Part shown: piece by piece, positions 25,800 to 33,790 of the stretch
Layout of the letters: the number at the start of each line of letters is the position of its first letter
Position numbering within the stretch: the stretch's first letter is position 1
Assembly (NCBI GenBank): GCA_021372615.1
Contig: JAJFUB010000028.1
Span: forward strand, 1-53,012
From: a bacterium
Lineage (GTDB): Bacteria; Armatimonadota; Zipacnadia; Zipacnadales; UBA11051
DNA length: 53,012 nucleotides
Reading direction: 5' to 3'
Position numbers and translations under genes: made by a program
Notes under the pieces: model-generated
Databases searched by the model: none
The model's input: only the letters and a program-made list of their open reading frames with translations
Told to the model about the DNA's origin: nothing

Positions 25800-28639
25800 A
25801 AGTGACGGCATCGGCCGCACTGGCCCTGCTGGCGGCAGCCTACCTGTGCACGGGAGGGCAAGCCATGGAACTCAAGGCCGGCGCCCTGTTGATCACGCTG
25901 GATGATACCGGGCGCCTCACACGGCTGCACGACACCGTCGGCAGGCGCGAGGTGCTGGCCCCCGGCCAGAAGCCCCCGCTGCTCACCTGCCAGCTTGGGG
26001 GAAGGACCGTGGAGCCCACCACGGCAGCACCGAACGCCACCGGCAGCCAGTTGCGGCTGGGCTTCGGTGACGGGGGGCCACAGGCTGTCATCGCCGTCGC
26101 GGCGAAGCCGACGCACCTGCGCCTCGAACTCGCTGCCTGGGAAGGGCCGTTGCCGACGCGCCTCACGTGGGGGCCGTGGCCGACCACAATCTGCCAGAGC
26201 GTCGGCGGGACCATCGGTGTCCTGCGCGACGAGCAGACCGCCCTCGGCATCCAGGCACTCAACGTGCAGACACGCGGTAGCGCCCGGCGTAACGGAGAGC
26301 AGGGGCTGCTGACTGCCGAGGCCGTCGAGCACGAGGGGGGCATCAGGGGCTCGGCCGTGGCCCTGTTCGGGTGCGCAGCCGCAGACGCCCTGGCGACCAT
26401 CGGCAAGATCGAGATCGCCGAGGGCCTGCCCCACCCGATGCTGGACGGTCAGTGGGGCAAGACCTCACCCACCGCCCGCGAGCCGTACCTGGTCGGCTAC
26501 TTCGGTGAGAAGGATTTCGACGCGTACCTCGACCTGGCGCAGAAGGCCGGCATCCGCTACCTCTACCACGCCCACCCCTTCAAGACGTGGGGCCATTTCC
26601 AACTCATTCCCGAGCTCTTTCCCGACGGCGAGGCCAGCCTCCGCCGCTGTGTGGCGAAGGCGGCACAGCGCGGCGTGCGCGTCGGTGTCCACACTCTCTC
26701 CGGCTTCATCACCACCAACGACCCGTACGTGACGCCTGTGCCCGATCCGCGCCTGGCGCGCATGGGCTCGAGCACGTTGACCGCGGCGGTGGACGAGAAG
26801 GCTACCGAAATCGGCGTCGCCGACCCGGCCGCCTTCCGCAACCGGCAGACGCTGGGGGCGGCGCTCCTGGGCACGGAGATCATCCAATATGGGCGCGTGT
26901 CGGAGCAGGCGCCCTGGCAGCTCCTGGACTGCACCCGCGGGGCCTTCGGCACGGCCACCGCGGCCCATGCGGCCGGGGCGGACATCGGCAAGCTGGCCGA
27001 CCACGGCTACCGCACGTTGTACCCCTCGCTCGAGAGCGGCATGATGGATGAGATGGCCGGGCGACTGGCGCAGTTCGTCCGCGACAACGGCCTGCGCCAG
27101 ATGTCCTTCGACGGCCTGGAAGGCATCTCCACCTACGGCTACCCCGGCGACGCCATCCGCGCTCACTTCGTCAAGTATGTCTACGACCGCTGGCAGCACG
27201 AGGTCATCAGCGACGCCAGCAACCTGCTGCACTACAACTGGCACATCCACACGCGCATGAACTGGGGCGAACTGACCCAGTCGGCCAAGACCGATGTGGA
27301 TGTCTACCGTGCGGGCAACTGCGACTACTTCGAGGCGAACCTCTTCCCCTGCGCGATGGGCTGGTGGCGCTTCGGCGGCCCGGGCCTGGATTGGGAAGCG
27401 ACGCGCCTGGAGGACGTCGAGTACCTGCTGGCCAAGGCTGCCGGCTATCGGGCCACGCACGGTCTGGAGACCAGCCCGGGCGCCGTCGCGGCGCACGGCT
27501 ATGGCGAGCAGTGTCTGCAACTGGTGCGCGACTGGACCGAGGCCTCCACCACCGACGCTCTCAGCGACGCCCAGCGGCGGAAGCTGCGCGAGAAGGGGCG
27601 CGACTTCCACCTCGCCCGCGTGGGCGAGCGGGGCTGGACGCTGTCGGAGGTCCGGTACTCGCCCTTCTTCTGGGCCTGCCCGGGCAAGGAGGGCCTTCTG
27701 AGCCTCAACACGGCCGACGACCGCACGCGGGGGATGACCTCCGCAGTGAACAACCCCTTCGGCGAGCAGCCACTGCAGTTCGAGCTGCGTCTCGTCAACA
27801 GCTTCGACTATGCCAGCGACCAGAACCTGGCGCTCAACGTGCCGGCGGCCGCCTTCGCGCCGCATCATCAACTGCCCGAGGGCGCCGCGGCCCTGCAGAT
27901 GCAGGGCGACACGCGCGGGGGCCTGACGCTGAGCGCCTCGTACCACGGCCCCGACCCCCGCTCCCGCTCGGTTCGCTCGCTGGCTGCCTTCCCGCAGGCG
28001 CTGAACCTGCGGCAGCACCGCGGCCTCGGCCTGTTCGTCGAGGGCGATGGCCAGGGCGAGCTGCTGTTCATCGAGCTGGTCGCCCGCGACAGCAAGCGCC
28101 AGTACTATGTCCCCCTCAGCTTCACCGGCCGTCGCTACGTGGAGTTCCCCTGCGGCGAGATGAGCCTGCAGCGCTACTACGCCTACGACTGGGGCGGCGC
28201 GGGTGGCTTCGCGGCCTGGTGGAACACCCTCAAGGGCTTCGACTACGGCCACGTGGAGCAGATCACCGTGGGCTTCAACAGTGTGCCTCGGGGGCAGACC
28301 GTGTCGTGCCGGATCAGCGGGCTCATGGCGCTGCGGGAGCTGGGCAGCGGTGTCGCCAACTTCGCGCTCCGGTGCGGTGGGAGACAACTGCAGTTGGCGG
28401 CCCCGGTCCCACCCGGCGCGCAGTACCTGACCTACAGCGGCGGCGATGCCGTCGAGGCCCGCGATGGCAACTACCGGCTGCTCTCCGCGCTGCCGGCGAC
28501 GGGCGACCTGCGCACGATACCCCCGGGCGAGAGCGCCTTCGACCTGTCGTACGAGGGCAACGACGCCCCGGCTCCGTGGACGCGTATCGAGTACAAGTGC
28601 GTCGGCCCGGCAGAAGCCGTGGCGGCGCCGAGACCTTAG
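25796..28639 (+). CDS. Secreted glycoside-hydrolase-like protein
   Basis: A 947-residue exported protein. The signal peptide is MKVTASAALALLAAAYLCTGGQA. An N-terminal beta-sandwich (~25-235) opens with a mutarotase-like strand pattern (ALLITLDDTGRLTRL). A TIM-barrel-like region (~240-620) carries acidic residues Asp439 and Glu442 in MSFDGLEG, a plausible catalytic site. About 650-930 is beta-rich, probably carbohydrate-binding. I recognise no exact GH family. ATG 25796 overlaps the previous stop and has GGGAGAG upstream; the frame is open to 25148, but that is antisense-like sequence. A polysaccharide target is inferred from the neighbouring genes. Confidence 0.65.
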   Translation: MKVTASAALALLAAAYLCTGGQAMELKAGALLITLDDTGRLTRLHDTVGRREVLAPGQKPPLLTCQLGGRTVEPTTAAPNATGSQLRLGFGDGGPQAVIAVAAKPTHLRLELAAWEGPLPTRLTWGPWPTTICQSVGGTIGVLRDEQTALGIQALNVQTRGSARRNGEQGLLTAEAVEHEGGIRGSAVALFGCAAADALATIGKIEIAEGLPHPMLDGQWGKTSPTAREPYLVGYFGEKDFDAYLDLAQKAGIRYLYHAHPFKTWGHFQLIPELFPDGEASLRRCVAKAAQRGVRVGVHTLSGFITTNDPYVTPVPDPRLARMGSSTLTAAVDEKATEIGVADPAAFRNRQTLGAALLGTEIIQYGRVSEQAPWQLLDCTRGAFGTATAAHAAGADIGKLADHGYRTLYPSLESGMMDEMAGRLAQFVRDNGLRQMSFDGLEGISTYGYPGDAIRAHFVKYVYDRWQHEVISDASNLLHYNWHIHTRMNWGELTQSAKTDVDVYRAGNCDYFEANLFPCAMGWWRFGGPGLDWEATRLEDVEYLLAKAAGYRATHGLETSPGAVAAHGYGEQCLQLVRDWTEASTTDALSDAQRRKLREKGRDFHLARVGERGWTLSEVRYSPFFWACPGKEGLLSLNTADDRTRGMTSAVNNPFGEQPLQFELRLVNSFDYASDQNLALNVPAAAFAPHHQLPEGAAALQMQGDTRGGLTLSASYHGPDPRSRSVRSLAAFPQALNLRQHRGLGLFVEGDGQGELLFIELVARDSKRQYYVPLSFTGRRYVEFPCGEMSLQRYYAYDWGGAGGFAAWWNTLKGFDYGHVEQITVGFNSVPRGQTVSCRISGLMALRELGSGVANFALRCGGRQLQLAAPVPPGAQYLTYSGGDAVEARDGNYRLLSALPATGDLRTIPPGESAFDLSYEGNDAPAPWTRIEYKCVGPAEAVAAPRP

Positions 28640-28649
28640 GAGGACCCCG

Positions 28650-31391
28650 ATGACGCGATTGGCGCTGTTGAGCCTGTTGGCCGCGGCCTGCCTGCTCAGC
28701 TTCGCGCGCAGCGGAGGTGCCGCCGTGACCGAGTTCTTCGTCTCCACCCAGGGCAAGGACGCCAGCCCCGGCACCCGGGAGAAGCCCTTTGCGACGCTGG
28801 AGCGCGCCCAGCAGGCGGCGCGCCAGGCACGGGCCAAAGGGCCCGTAACGGTCTGGCTGCGCGGCGGCGTCTTCCGCCGCGACAAGCCCCTGGCGCTCAC
28901 CGCTGAGGACTCCGGCACGACCTGGCGCGCCTTCGGCGGCGAGCGAGCTATCCTCATGGGCGGCATCAACCTCTCCGGCGAGAGCTTCAAGCCGGTGACC
29001 GACCCGGTCGTCCTCGCCCGCCTGGACCCGGCGGCCAAGTCGCACCTCCTCGTCTCCGACCTCACGAAGCAGGGCGTGACGGACTTCGGCGGCGCGTGGC
29101 CGGACCGCTTCCGCGGCTACAACGGCTGGCATGAGCTGTTCTTCGACGGCCGGCGGATGCAGATCGCACGCTGGCCCAACGAGGGCTTCGCGCGCATGGG
29201 CAAGGTGCTCGACGCGGGCTCCAAGCCCCGCGTGAACGAGAAGCCCGACAGGCCCGGCAAGTTCCAGTACCAGGGCGACCGGCCGGAGCGCTGGCTGCAG
29301 GCCCCGGAGGTCTACCTGGACGGCTACTGGTGCTTCAAGTGGTACAACGAGGTGCTCAAGGTCGCCAAGATCGACCCGGCCGACAAGAGCATCACCTTCA
29401 CCGTCCCGCACATCTACGGCGTCGGCGGCCCGTCGGGCGGCGAGTACTTCGCGCTCAATCTGCTCGAAGAACTCGATAGTCCCGGTGAGTACTTCCTGGA
29501 CCGCGCACACGGCCTGCTGTACTTCTGGCCGCCGGCGGAGCTGAAGGGCAAGGCCATCGGCCTGTCGGTCATGCAGGACCCATTGGTGACGATCACCGAG
29601 GCCCAGAACGTGACGTTGCGCGGGCTGACCTTCGAGGTCTCCCGCGGGGCGGCGATCAACCTGAGCGGCGGCGAGGGGAACCTCATCGCCGGTTGCACCA
29701 TCCGCAACCTGGCCAATGACGCCGTGCGCATCGCCGGTGGGAAGCACAACGGCATCGCCGGGTGCGACCTGTACCGCCTCGGCGGCGGGGGCATCTCCCT
29801 GTCCGGCGGCGACCGCGCCACGCTCACCGCGTGCGGCAACTTCGCCCACAACAACCACATCCACCATTTCGGCGAGCTGTACCGCACGCACCACGACGCC
29901 ATCAACCTCAACGGCTGCGGCTGCCAGGCCACCCACAACCTGATCCACGACGCGCCGCACCACGCCATGGACTTCGGCGGCAACGACCACCTGGTGGAGT
30001 TCAACGAGGTCTATCGCGTCTGCATGGAGACCGACGACGCCGGGGCGATCTACACCGGGCGCAACTGGACCGTGCAGGGCAATGTGATCCGCTACAACTT
30101 CTGGCACGACATCGGCGGCGGCCCGGCGGTGGGCAACCAGGCGATCTACCTGGACGACTGTGCGGCCGGCACGACGTGCTACGGCAACGTCATCTGCCGC
30201 GTAGGGCGCGCCTTCCTGATCGGCGGCGGGCGCGACAACACCATCCACAACAACATCATCGTGGACTGCCGCATACCCCTGCACATTGACAATCGGGGCG
30301 TGGGCATCGCCCGCAGCAAGGATGAGAACTGGGGCACACTGACCCGCGAGTTCGCCACGCTCCCCATCCAGGGCGAACTGTGGAGCAAGCGCTACCCGCA
30401 CTTGCCGACATACCTGGAAGACCAGCCCGGCTACCCGAAGTACAACGACGTGGCCGACAACCTGATCGTGCGCTGCGGCAAGATGAACCTGGCGAAGGAA
30501 GCCCAGGAGCTGAGCACCTTCAGGGACAACCTGGAGACGAGCGACGACCCGGGCTTCGTGAACGCGGCAACGCTGAACTTCGCGCTCAAGCCCGACGCCC
30601 CGGCGTTCAGGCAACTGCCGGACTTCAAGCCGATCCCCTTCGCCCAGATCGGCCCGCTACTGGACGAGAACCGCCAGACCATGCCGCTGCTCGTGCCGAC
30701 CATCTCCCCGACGCCGCAGGCCTTCGTCGGCGAGATGGCGGTCACCATCGGCACGCGCTTCCCGGGCAGCACGATCCGCTACACGCTCGACGGCAGCGAC
30801 CCCACCGCGACCTCCCCGGTCTACAGCAAGCCGATCAAGCTGACGAAGACCACCACGGTGAAGGCGCGCTGCTTCTCGTCCCGGGACAGCACCGACGTGG
30901 CCGAGAGCGTCTTCTCGGTGATGCTGCTGGGGCCCGACCACGGGGTCTACCTGAGCGACCTCGAGCCGACAGAAGCGACGGCGCACGGGGGCCTCAAGCG
31001 TGATACGAACTACTCCGGCAAGCCCATCCGCCTCCACGGCCAGACCTACGCCAGGGGGCTGAGCACCCACGCGCTGGCTGACCCGCAGGGCGAGGGGGCG
31101 ACGGTGACCTATGCCCTCAACGGCGGCCTGGCCGCCGCCCGGCGCTTCAAGGCGCTGGTGGGCCTCGACGATACCGCCGACCAGCGCGGCTCGTGTGTGT
31201 TCATCGTCGAGGTGATGCGGCAGGGGAAGTGGGAGAAGCTGTTCGAGAGCCCAACCGTGCGGGCGGGGCAGGAGCCGGTGCCCGTGGACGTAGACGTCAC
31301 CGGGGCGGCGCAGCTACGCCTGCGCGTGACCAACGCCGGCGACAGCAACTACTCCGACCACGCCACCTGGGCGGAGGCGATGCTGCAGTAG
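28650..31391 (+). CDS. Secreted beta-helix protein with CHB and NPCBM-like modules
   Basis: A 913-residue exported protein. The signal peptide ends near residue 26 (FARSGGAA). A right-handed parallel beta-helix follows (~35-620), starting with the DUF1565-like FVSTQGKDASPGTREKPFAT and continuing in regular coils rich in N-x-I (NLIAGCTIRNL, NTIHNNIIVDC). About 686-757 resembles the chitobiase/beta-hexosaminidase C-terminal domain (IRYTLDGSDPTATSPVYSKP). About 764-913 resembles NPCBM (TYARGLSTHALA, FKALVGLDDT). ATG at 28650-28652 has TTAGGAGG upstream. Last gene of the four-gene operon. Probably a polysaccharide lyase or hydrolase; the catalytic residues are not identified. Confidence 0.78.
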   Translation: MTRLALLSLLAAACLLSFARSGGAAVTEFFVSTQGKDASPGTREKPFATLERAQQAARQARAKGPVTVWLRGGVFRRDKPLALTAEDSGTTWRAFGGERAILMGGINLSGESFKPVTDPVVLARLDPAAKSHLLVSDLTKQGVTDFGGAWPDRFRGYNGWHELFFDGRRMQIARWPNEGFARMGKVLDAGSKPRVNEKPDRPGKFQYQGDRPERWLQAPEVYLDGYWCFKWYNEVLKVAKIDPADKSITFTVPHIYGVGGPSGGEYFALNLLEELDSPGEYFLDRAHGLLYFWPPAELKGKAIGLSVMQDPLVTITEAQNVTLRGLTFEVSRGAAINLSGGEGNLIAGCTIRNLANDAVRIAGGKHNGIAGCDLYRLGGGGISLSGGDRATLTACGNFAHNNHIHHFGELYRTHHDAINLNGCGCQATHNLIHDAPHHAMDFGGNDHLVEFNEVYRVCMETDDAGAIYTGRNWTVQGNVIRYNFWHDIGGGPAVGNQAIYLDDCAAGTTCYGNVICRVGRAFLIGGGRDNTIHNNIIVDCRIPLHIDNRGVGIARSKDENWGTLTREFATLPIQGELWSKRYPHLPTYLEDQPGYPKYNDVADNLIVRCGKMNLAKEAQELSTFRDNLETSDDPGFVNAATLNFALKPDAPAFRQLPDFKPIPFAQIGPLLDENRQTMPLLVPTISPTPQAFVGEMAVTIGTRFPGSTIRYTLDGSDPTATSPVYSKPIKLTKTTTVKARCFSSRDSTDVAESVFSVMLLGPDHGVYLSDLEPTEATAHGGLKRDTNYSGKPIRLHGQTYARGLSTHALADPQGEGATVTYALNGGLAAARRFKALVGLDDTADQRGSCVFIVEVMRQGKWEKLFESPTVRAGQEPVPVDVDVTGAAQLRLRVTNAGDSNYSDHATWAEAMLQ

Positions 31392-31482
31392 CAGCAGACA
31401 CCTTGACGATCCCGGCCTGATTCGGCAGGATGGTGACCCCCGAGTGTGCGGCTGGACCGCCGTCTGGGGGTGAGGCACTGCT
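31392..31482 (+). promoter_or_regulatory. Short intergenic region upstream of first Fic gene
   Basis: The 91-base gap between the beta-helix and Fic genes holds a TTGACG near 31402 without a matching -10, and a long-range ACCCCC/GGGGGT pair that could fold just before the start codon. A GGGGGTGAGG ribosome-binding site ends about 7 bases before ATG 31483. No terminator was recognised. Confidence 0.3.
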
Positions 31483-32628
31483 ATGGACCGACTGGACATC
31501 AAAGACGACCGCGCCGGGAAGGTGGTGAGCATCCCCGGAGGGCTGTGGGCCTTTGTGCCCCACAAGCTCCCGCCGTGGATCGAGTCCGGCCCGCGCTTCC
31601 TGCAGGCCACTGCGGAGGCCGGCAGCGCGCTCAGCCGCGTGGACGGGGCGATGAGCATGTTTCCGCCTGGCGCCACGCCGATCTCCCCGCTGCTGTGGCG
31701 CGAGGCCAGCGCCAGCGCGCGCATCGAGGGCGCCGGCGTCACCTGCGCCGAAGCTGTGCAGACCGAACTGGAGTGCGCGCCCGCGGGCAGCGAACTCGAC
31801 GAGGCCGCCGCCTGCCGCGATGCCATGCAACTGGGCCTCGAGCGCATGCCGAAGCTGGGGTTCGGCGTCGAGCTGGTGACGCTCATGCACGCCGAGGCCA
31901 TGCGCGGGGCGCACTGGGCGTACGTGTCGCCCGGCCGCTTCCGCGAGGTGCAGACGTTCATCGGCGTGCGTCGCAAGCGCCTGAGCACCGCCTCGTACGT
32001 CCCGCCCCCGTGGGAGTACATCGGCGAGCTGATGGCCGACTGGGAACGCTTCGCCCGTGAGAACCGCGAGCTGCCCCCGCTGGTGCAGACAGCCATCCTG
32101 CACGCGCAGTTCGAGCTGATCCACCCCTTCATGGACGGCAACGGCAAGGTCGGCCGCATGGCGATGAACCTGTTCCTGCTGTCCTGTGGCCGGCTGAGCT
32201 ACCCGGTCCTGCTGCTGAGCCACTACTTCGAGCGCACCCGACACGAGTACTACCAGGCCCTGCGCGGCGTAAGCCACCGAGGGCTGTGGGAGGAGTGGGT
32301 GATGTACTTCCTGGACGGCGTCACGCAGGAGTCCGAGCGGATCCTGCGCGTGGCCCAGCGCCTGAACGCCCTGCGCGAGGACGCGCGCGAGCACCTCATC
32401 GCGCGCCGCGCCGGCCCGTCGGCCCTGCGCCTGCTGGACACCTTGCTCGACAACCCGTACACCAGCCGCGAGTTAGCCGCCACCAAGCTGGAGGTCTCCG
32501 CGCGTACGGCACGGACCGCCATCGCCGCCCTGCAGGGCCTGGGCCTGGTCGAGGAGACCACCGGCCAGCGCCGCGACCAGCGCTTCCGCGCCCCCGCGAT
32601 CATTGACGCCCTGCACACCGACGTCTAG
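31483..32628 (+). CDS. Fic family protein with atypical motif (GNGK)
   Basis: A 381-residue Fic-fold protein; the fold usually transfers AMP or other phosphate-linked groups to protein hydroxyls. The Fic motif is HPFMDGNGKVGR (His214-Arg225): the first Arg of the usual GNGRxxR is Lys. A self-inhibitory helix, S78-x3-E82-G83 (SARIEG), lies in the N-terminal domain, so the class is the N-terminally inhibited one. A C-terminal winged-helix-like segment (TSRELAATKLEVSARTARTA) may bind DNA. It resembles the Fic protein at 33783-34970, with a lysozyme between them. The target is unknown. The Lys substitution could alter ATP phosphate contacts. Confidence 0.88.
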   Translation: MDRLDIKDDRAGKVVSIPGGLWAFVPHKLPPWIESGPRFLQATAEAGSALSRVDGAMSMFPPGATPISPLLWREASASARIEGAGVTCAEAVQTELECAPAGSELDEAAACRDAMQLGLERMPKLGFGVELVTLMHAEAMRGAHWAYVSPGRFREVQTFIGVRRKRLSTASYVPPPWEYIGELMADWERFARENRELPPLVQTAILHAQFELIHPFMDGNGKVGRMAMNLFLLSCGRLSYPVLLLSHYFERTRHEYYQALRGVSHRGLWEEWVMYFLDGVTQESERILRVAQRLNALREDAREHLIARRAGPSALRLLDTLLDNPYTSRELAATKLEVSARTARTAIAALQGLGLVEETTGQRRDQRFRAPAIIDALHTDV

Positions 32629-32766
32629 GCGGATGTCAGGCCTCTGTCAGCCTCCGCACAGGACTCCCCGAGGTCGCTCCCGGTACAACGGGGAGCGTTC
32701 GGGGCGTCCAGAGCGCTCCGAGCCCACGGGACAGCCGTCCCGACCCGTTCGCCGGAGGGCAGACAG
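32629..32766 (+). other. Intergenic region with a hairpin before the lysozyme gene
   Basis: The 138-base gap contains a perfect stem of about 7 bp (CGCTCCC / GGGAGCG, near 32675-32697) and a second short pair (GGGAC / GTCCC). Either could end the Fic transcript. GGAGGG lies about 7 bases before ATG 32767. No promoter was clear. Confidence 0.35.
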
Positions 32767-33681
32767 ATGCAGAAGCTGCAAGGTTGCGACGTGAGTCACT
32801 GGAACGGGCGGCCCGACTGGGCCGCCGCCGCCCGGGCCGGGATGAGATGGGCCGCCGTCAAGTTCAGCCAGGGGGACGCGATCACCGACGCGCAGGCGGT
32901 GCGCAATGTGGACCGCCTGCGGCGCCTGGGCCTCCCCGTCATGCCGTACCACTTCCTGTACCCGGGCCTCCCCGCCGCCGACCAGTTCACCCGGTTCCAC
33001 GCTGTCGTGACAGCGTGCGGCGGCTGGGGCGGGCTGCTGATCCCGGCCCTGGACGTGGAGGGTGACGAGCACTGCGCCCTGCGCGGCATGAGTTCGGCAG
33101 CCTACTGCGAGCTGGCCGCCGACTGGCTCGCCCTGCTGGAGCGCGAGATCGGCCGGCCGGGAGCGGTCTACACCTACCCGTCGTTCAACGCCGAACACGG
33201 CGTCGGGCAGCGCCTGGGCAGCCGGTCGCTGCTGTGGGCCGCCAGCTATGGCAGCCAGGTCCCGCACTTAGCGGGCTGGCCACGGGCGACGTTCTGGCAG
33301 ACCAGCGACCACGGCACCTGGCCGGGGATCGGCGGCGGCCTGGACCTGGACTGGTTCCTGGGCACCGAGGACGCACTGCGGGCGCTGCTTGTCGAGGCGA
33401 AGCGTCAGCCGCTGGTGGTCGGCGCCGAGGGCCGGCCGATCAGTTGCGCGCCGGACTGGTCAGGCGATCGTGTGACGGTGGCTGCAGCCCCGCTGCTGGC
33501 GGCCCTGGGCCTGCCCACCGCCCCCCTGCCCCCGGCTGTGCATGCCGACACCGGGCGGGCGTTCCTGCACGAGTTGGAACCGTACTGCCGCCCGTGGGGG
33601 TTCTTCTATCGGGACACGCCGCAAGGCCCACGGGTGTACTGCAAGCGGGTGGCAGCCGCACAGGAGACAGGTGTTTCCTAA
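32767..33681 (+). CDS. GH25 family lysozyme (muramidase)
   Basis: A 304-residue peptidoglycan hydrolase of the GH25 (Chalaropsis/Cellosyl) type, cleaving MurNAc-GlcNAc bonds. It starts with the family strand GCDVSHWNGRPDW (Asp8). The catalytic acid pair is LDVEGD (Asp96, Glu98). The barrel end WQTSDHGTW is also typical. About 215-304 is an extra C-terminal domain of unknown kind (PISCAPDWSGDRVTV, FLHELEPYCRPWGFFYR). No signal peptide was seen, so export would need a holin, lysis or another route, as for phage endolysins. It stands between two Fic genes. A phage origin is possible but no other phage gene is nearby. Confidence 0.9.
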   Translation: MQKLQGCDVSHWNGRPDWAAAARAGMRWAAVKFSQGDAITDAQAVRNVDRLRRLGLPVMPYHFLYPGLPAADQFTRFHAVVTACGGWGGLLIPALDVEGDEHCALRGMSSAAYCELAADWLALLEREIGRPGAVYTYPSFNAEHGVGQRLGSRSLLWAASYGSQVPHLAGWPRATFWQTSDHGTWPGIGGGLDLDWFLGTEDALRALLVEAKRQPLVVGAEGRPISCAPDWSGDRVTVAAAPLLAALGLPTAPLPPAVHADTGRAFLHELEPYCRPWGFFYRDTPQGPRVYCKRVAAAQETGVS

Positions 33682-33700
33682 CCAGTCTCGCCTCTATCTC

Positions 33701-33730
33701 TTGATAAAGCAATGCGGCATGTGCTTTAAT
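33701..33730 (+). promoter_or_regulatory. Sigma-70 promoter with palindromic spacer before second Fic gene
   Basis: TTGATA (33701-33706), 18 bases, then TTTAAT (33725-33730). The spacer holds an imperfect palindrome, AAAGCA-ATG-cgg-CAT-g-TGCTTT (33706-33727), a likely operator. This A/T-rich stretch contrasts with its surroundings. The start would be close to 33737, at an ATG that opens an 18-codon frame (33737-33790) whose stop overlaps the Fic start. Confidence 0.6.
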
Positions 33731-33736
33731 ACAGGC

Positions 33737-33790
33737 ATGGATCTAGCCGTGGTAGTGAACTCAGAGGGCAAGGACCTTTCCCATGCGTGA
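33737..33790 (+). CDS. Possible 17-residue leader peptide before Fic
   Basis: ATG 33737 opens a short frame (MDLAVVVNSEGKDLSHA) that ends with TGA at 33788-33790, overlapping the start of the Fic gene (33783). It would begin almost at the predicted transcription start, so it would be leaderless. There is no ribosome-binding site. It could be translated to couple Fic expression, or be chance. Confidence 0.2.
   Translation: MDLAVVVNSEGKDLSHA

Noticed and set aside
26465-29065. An 866-codon minus-strand frame opposite the GH-like gene
   Set aside because: No motif, atypical composition. The sense gene fits an operon.
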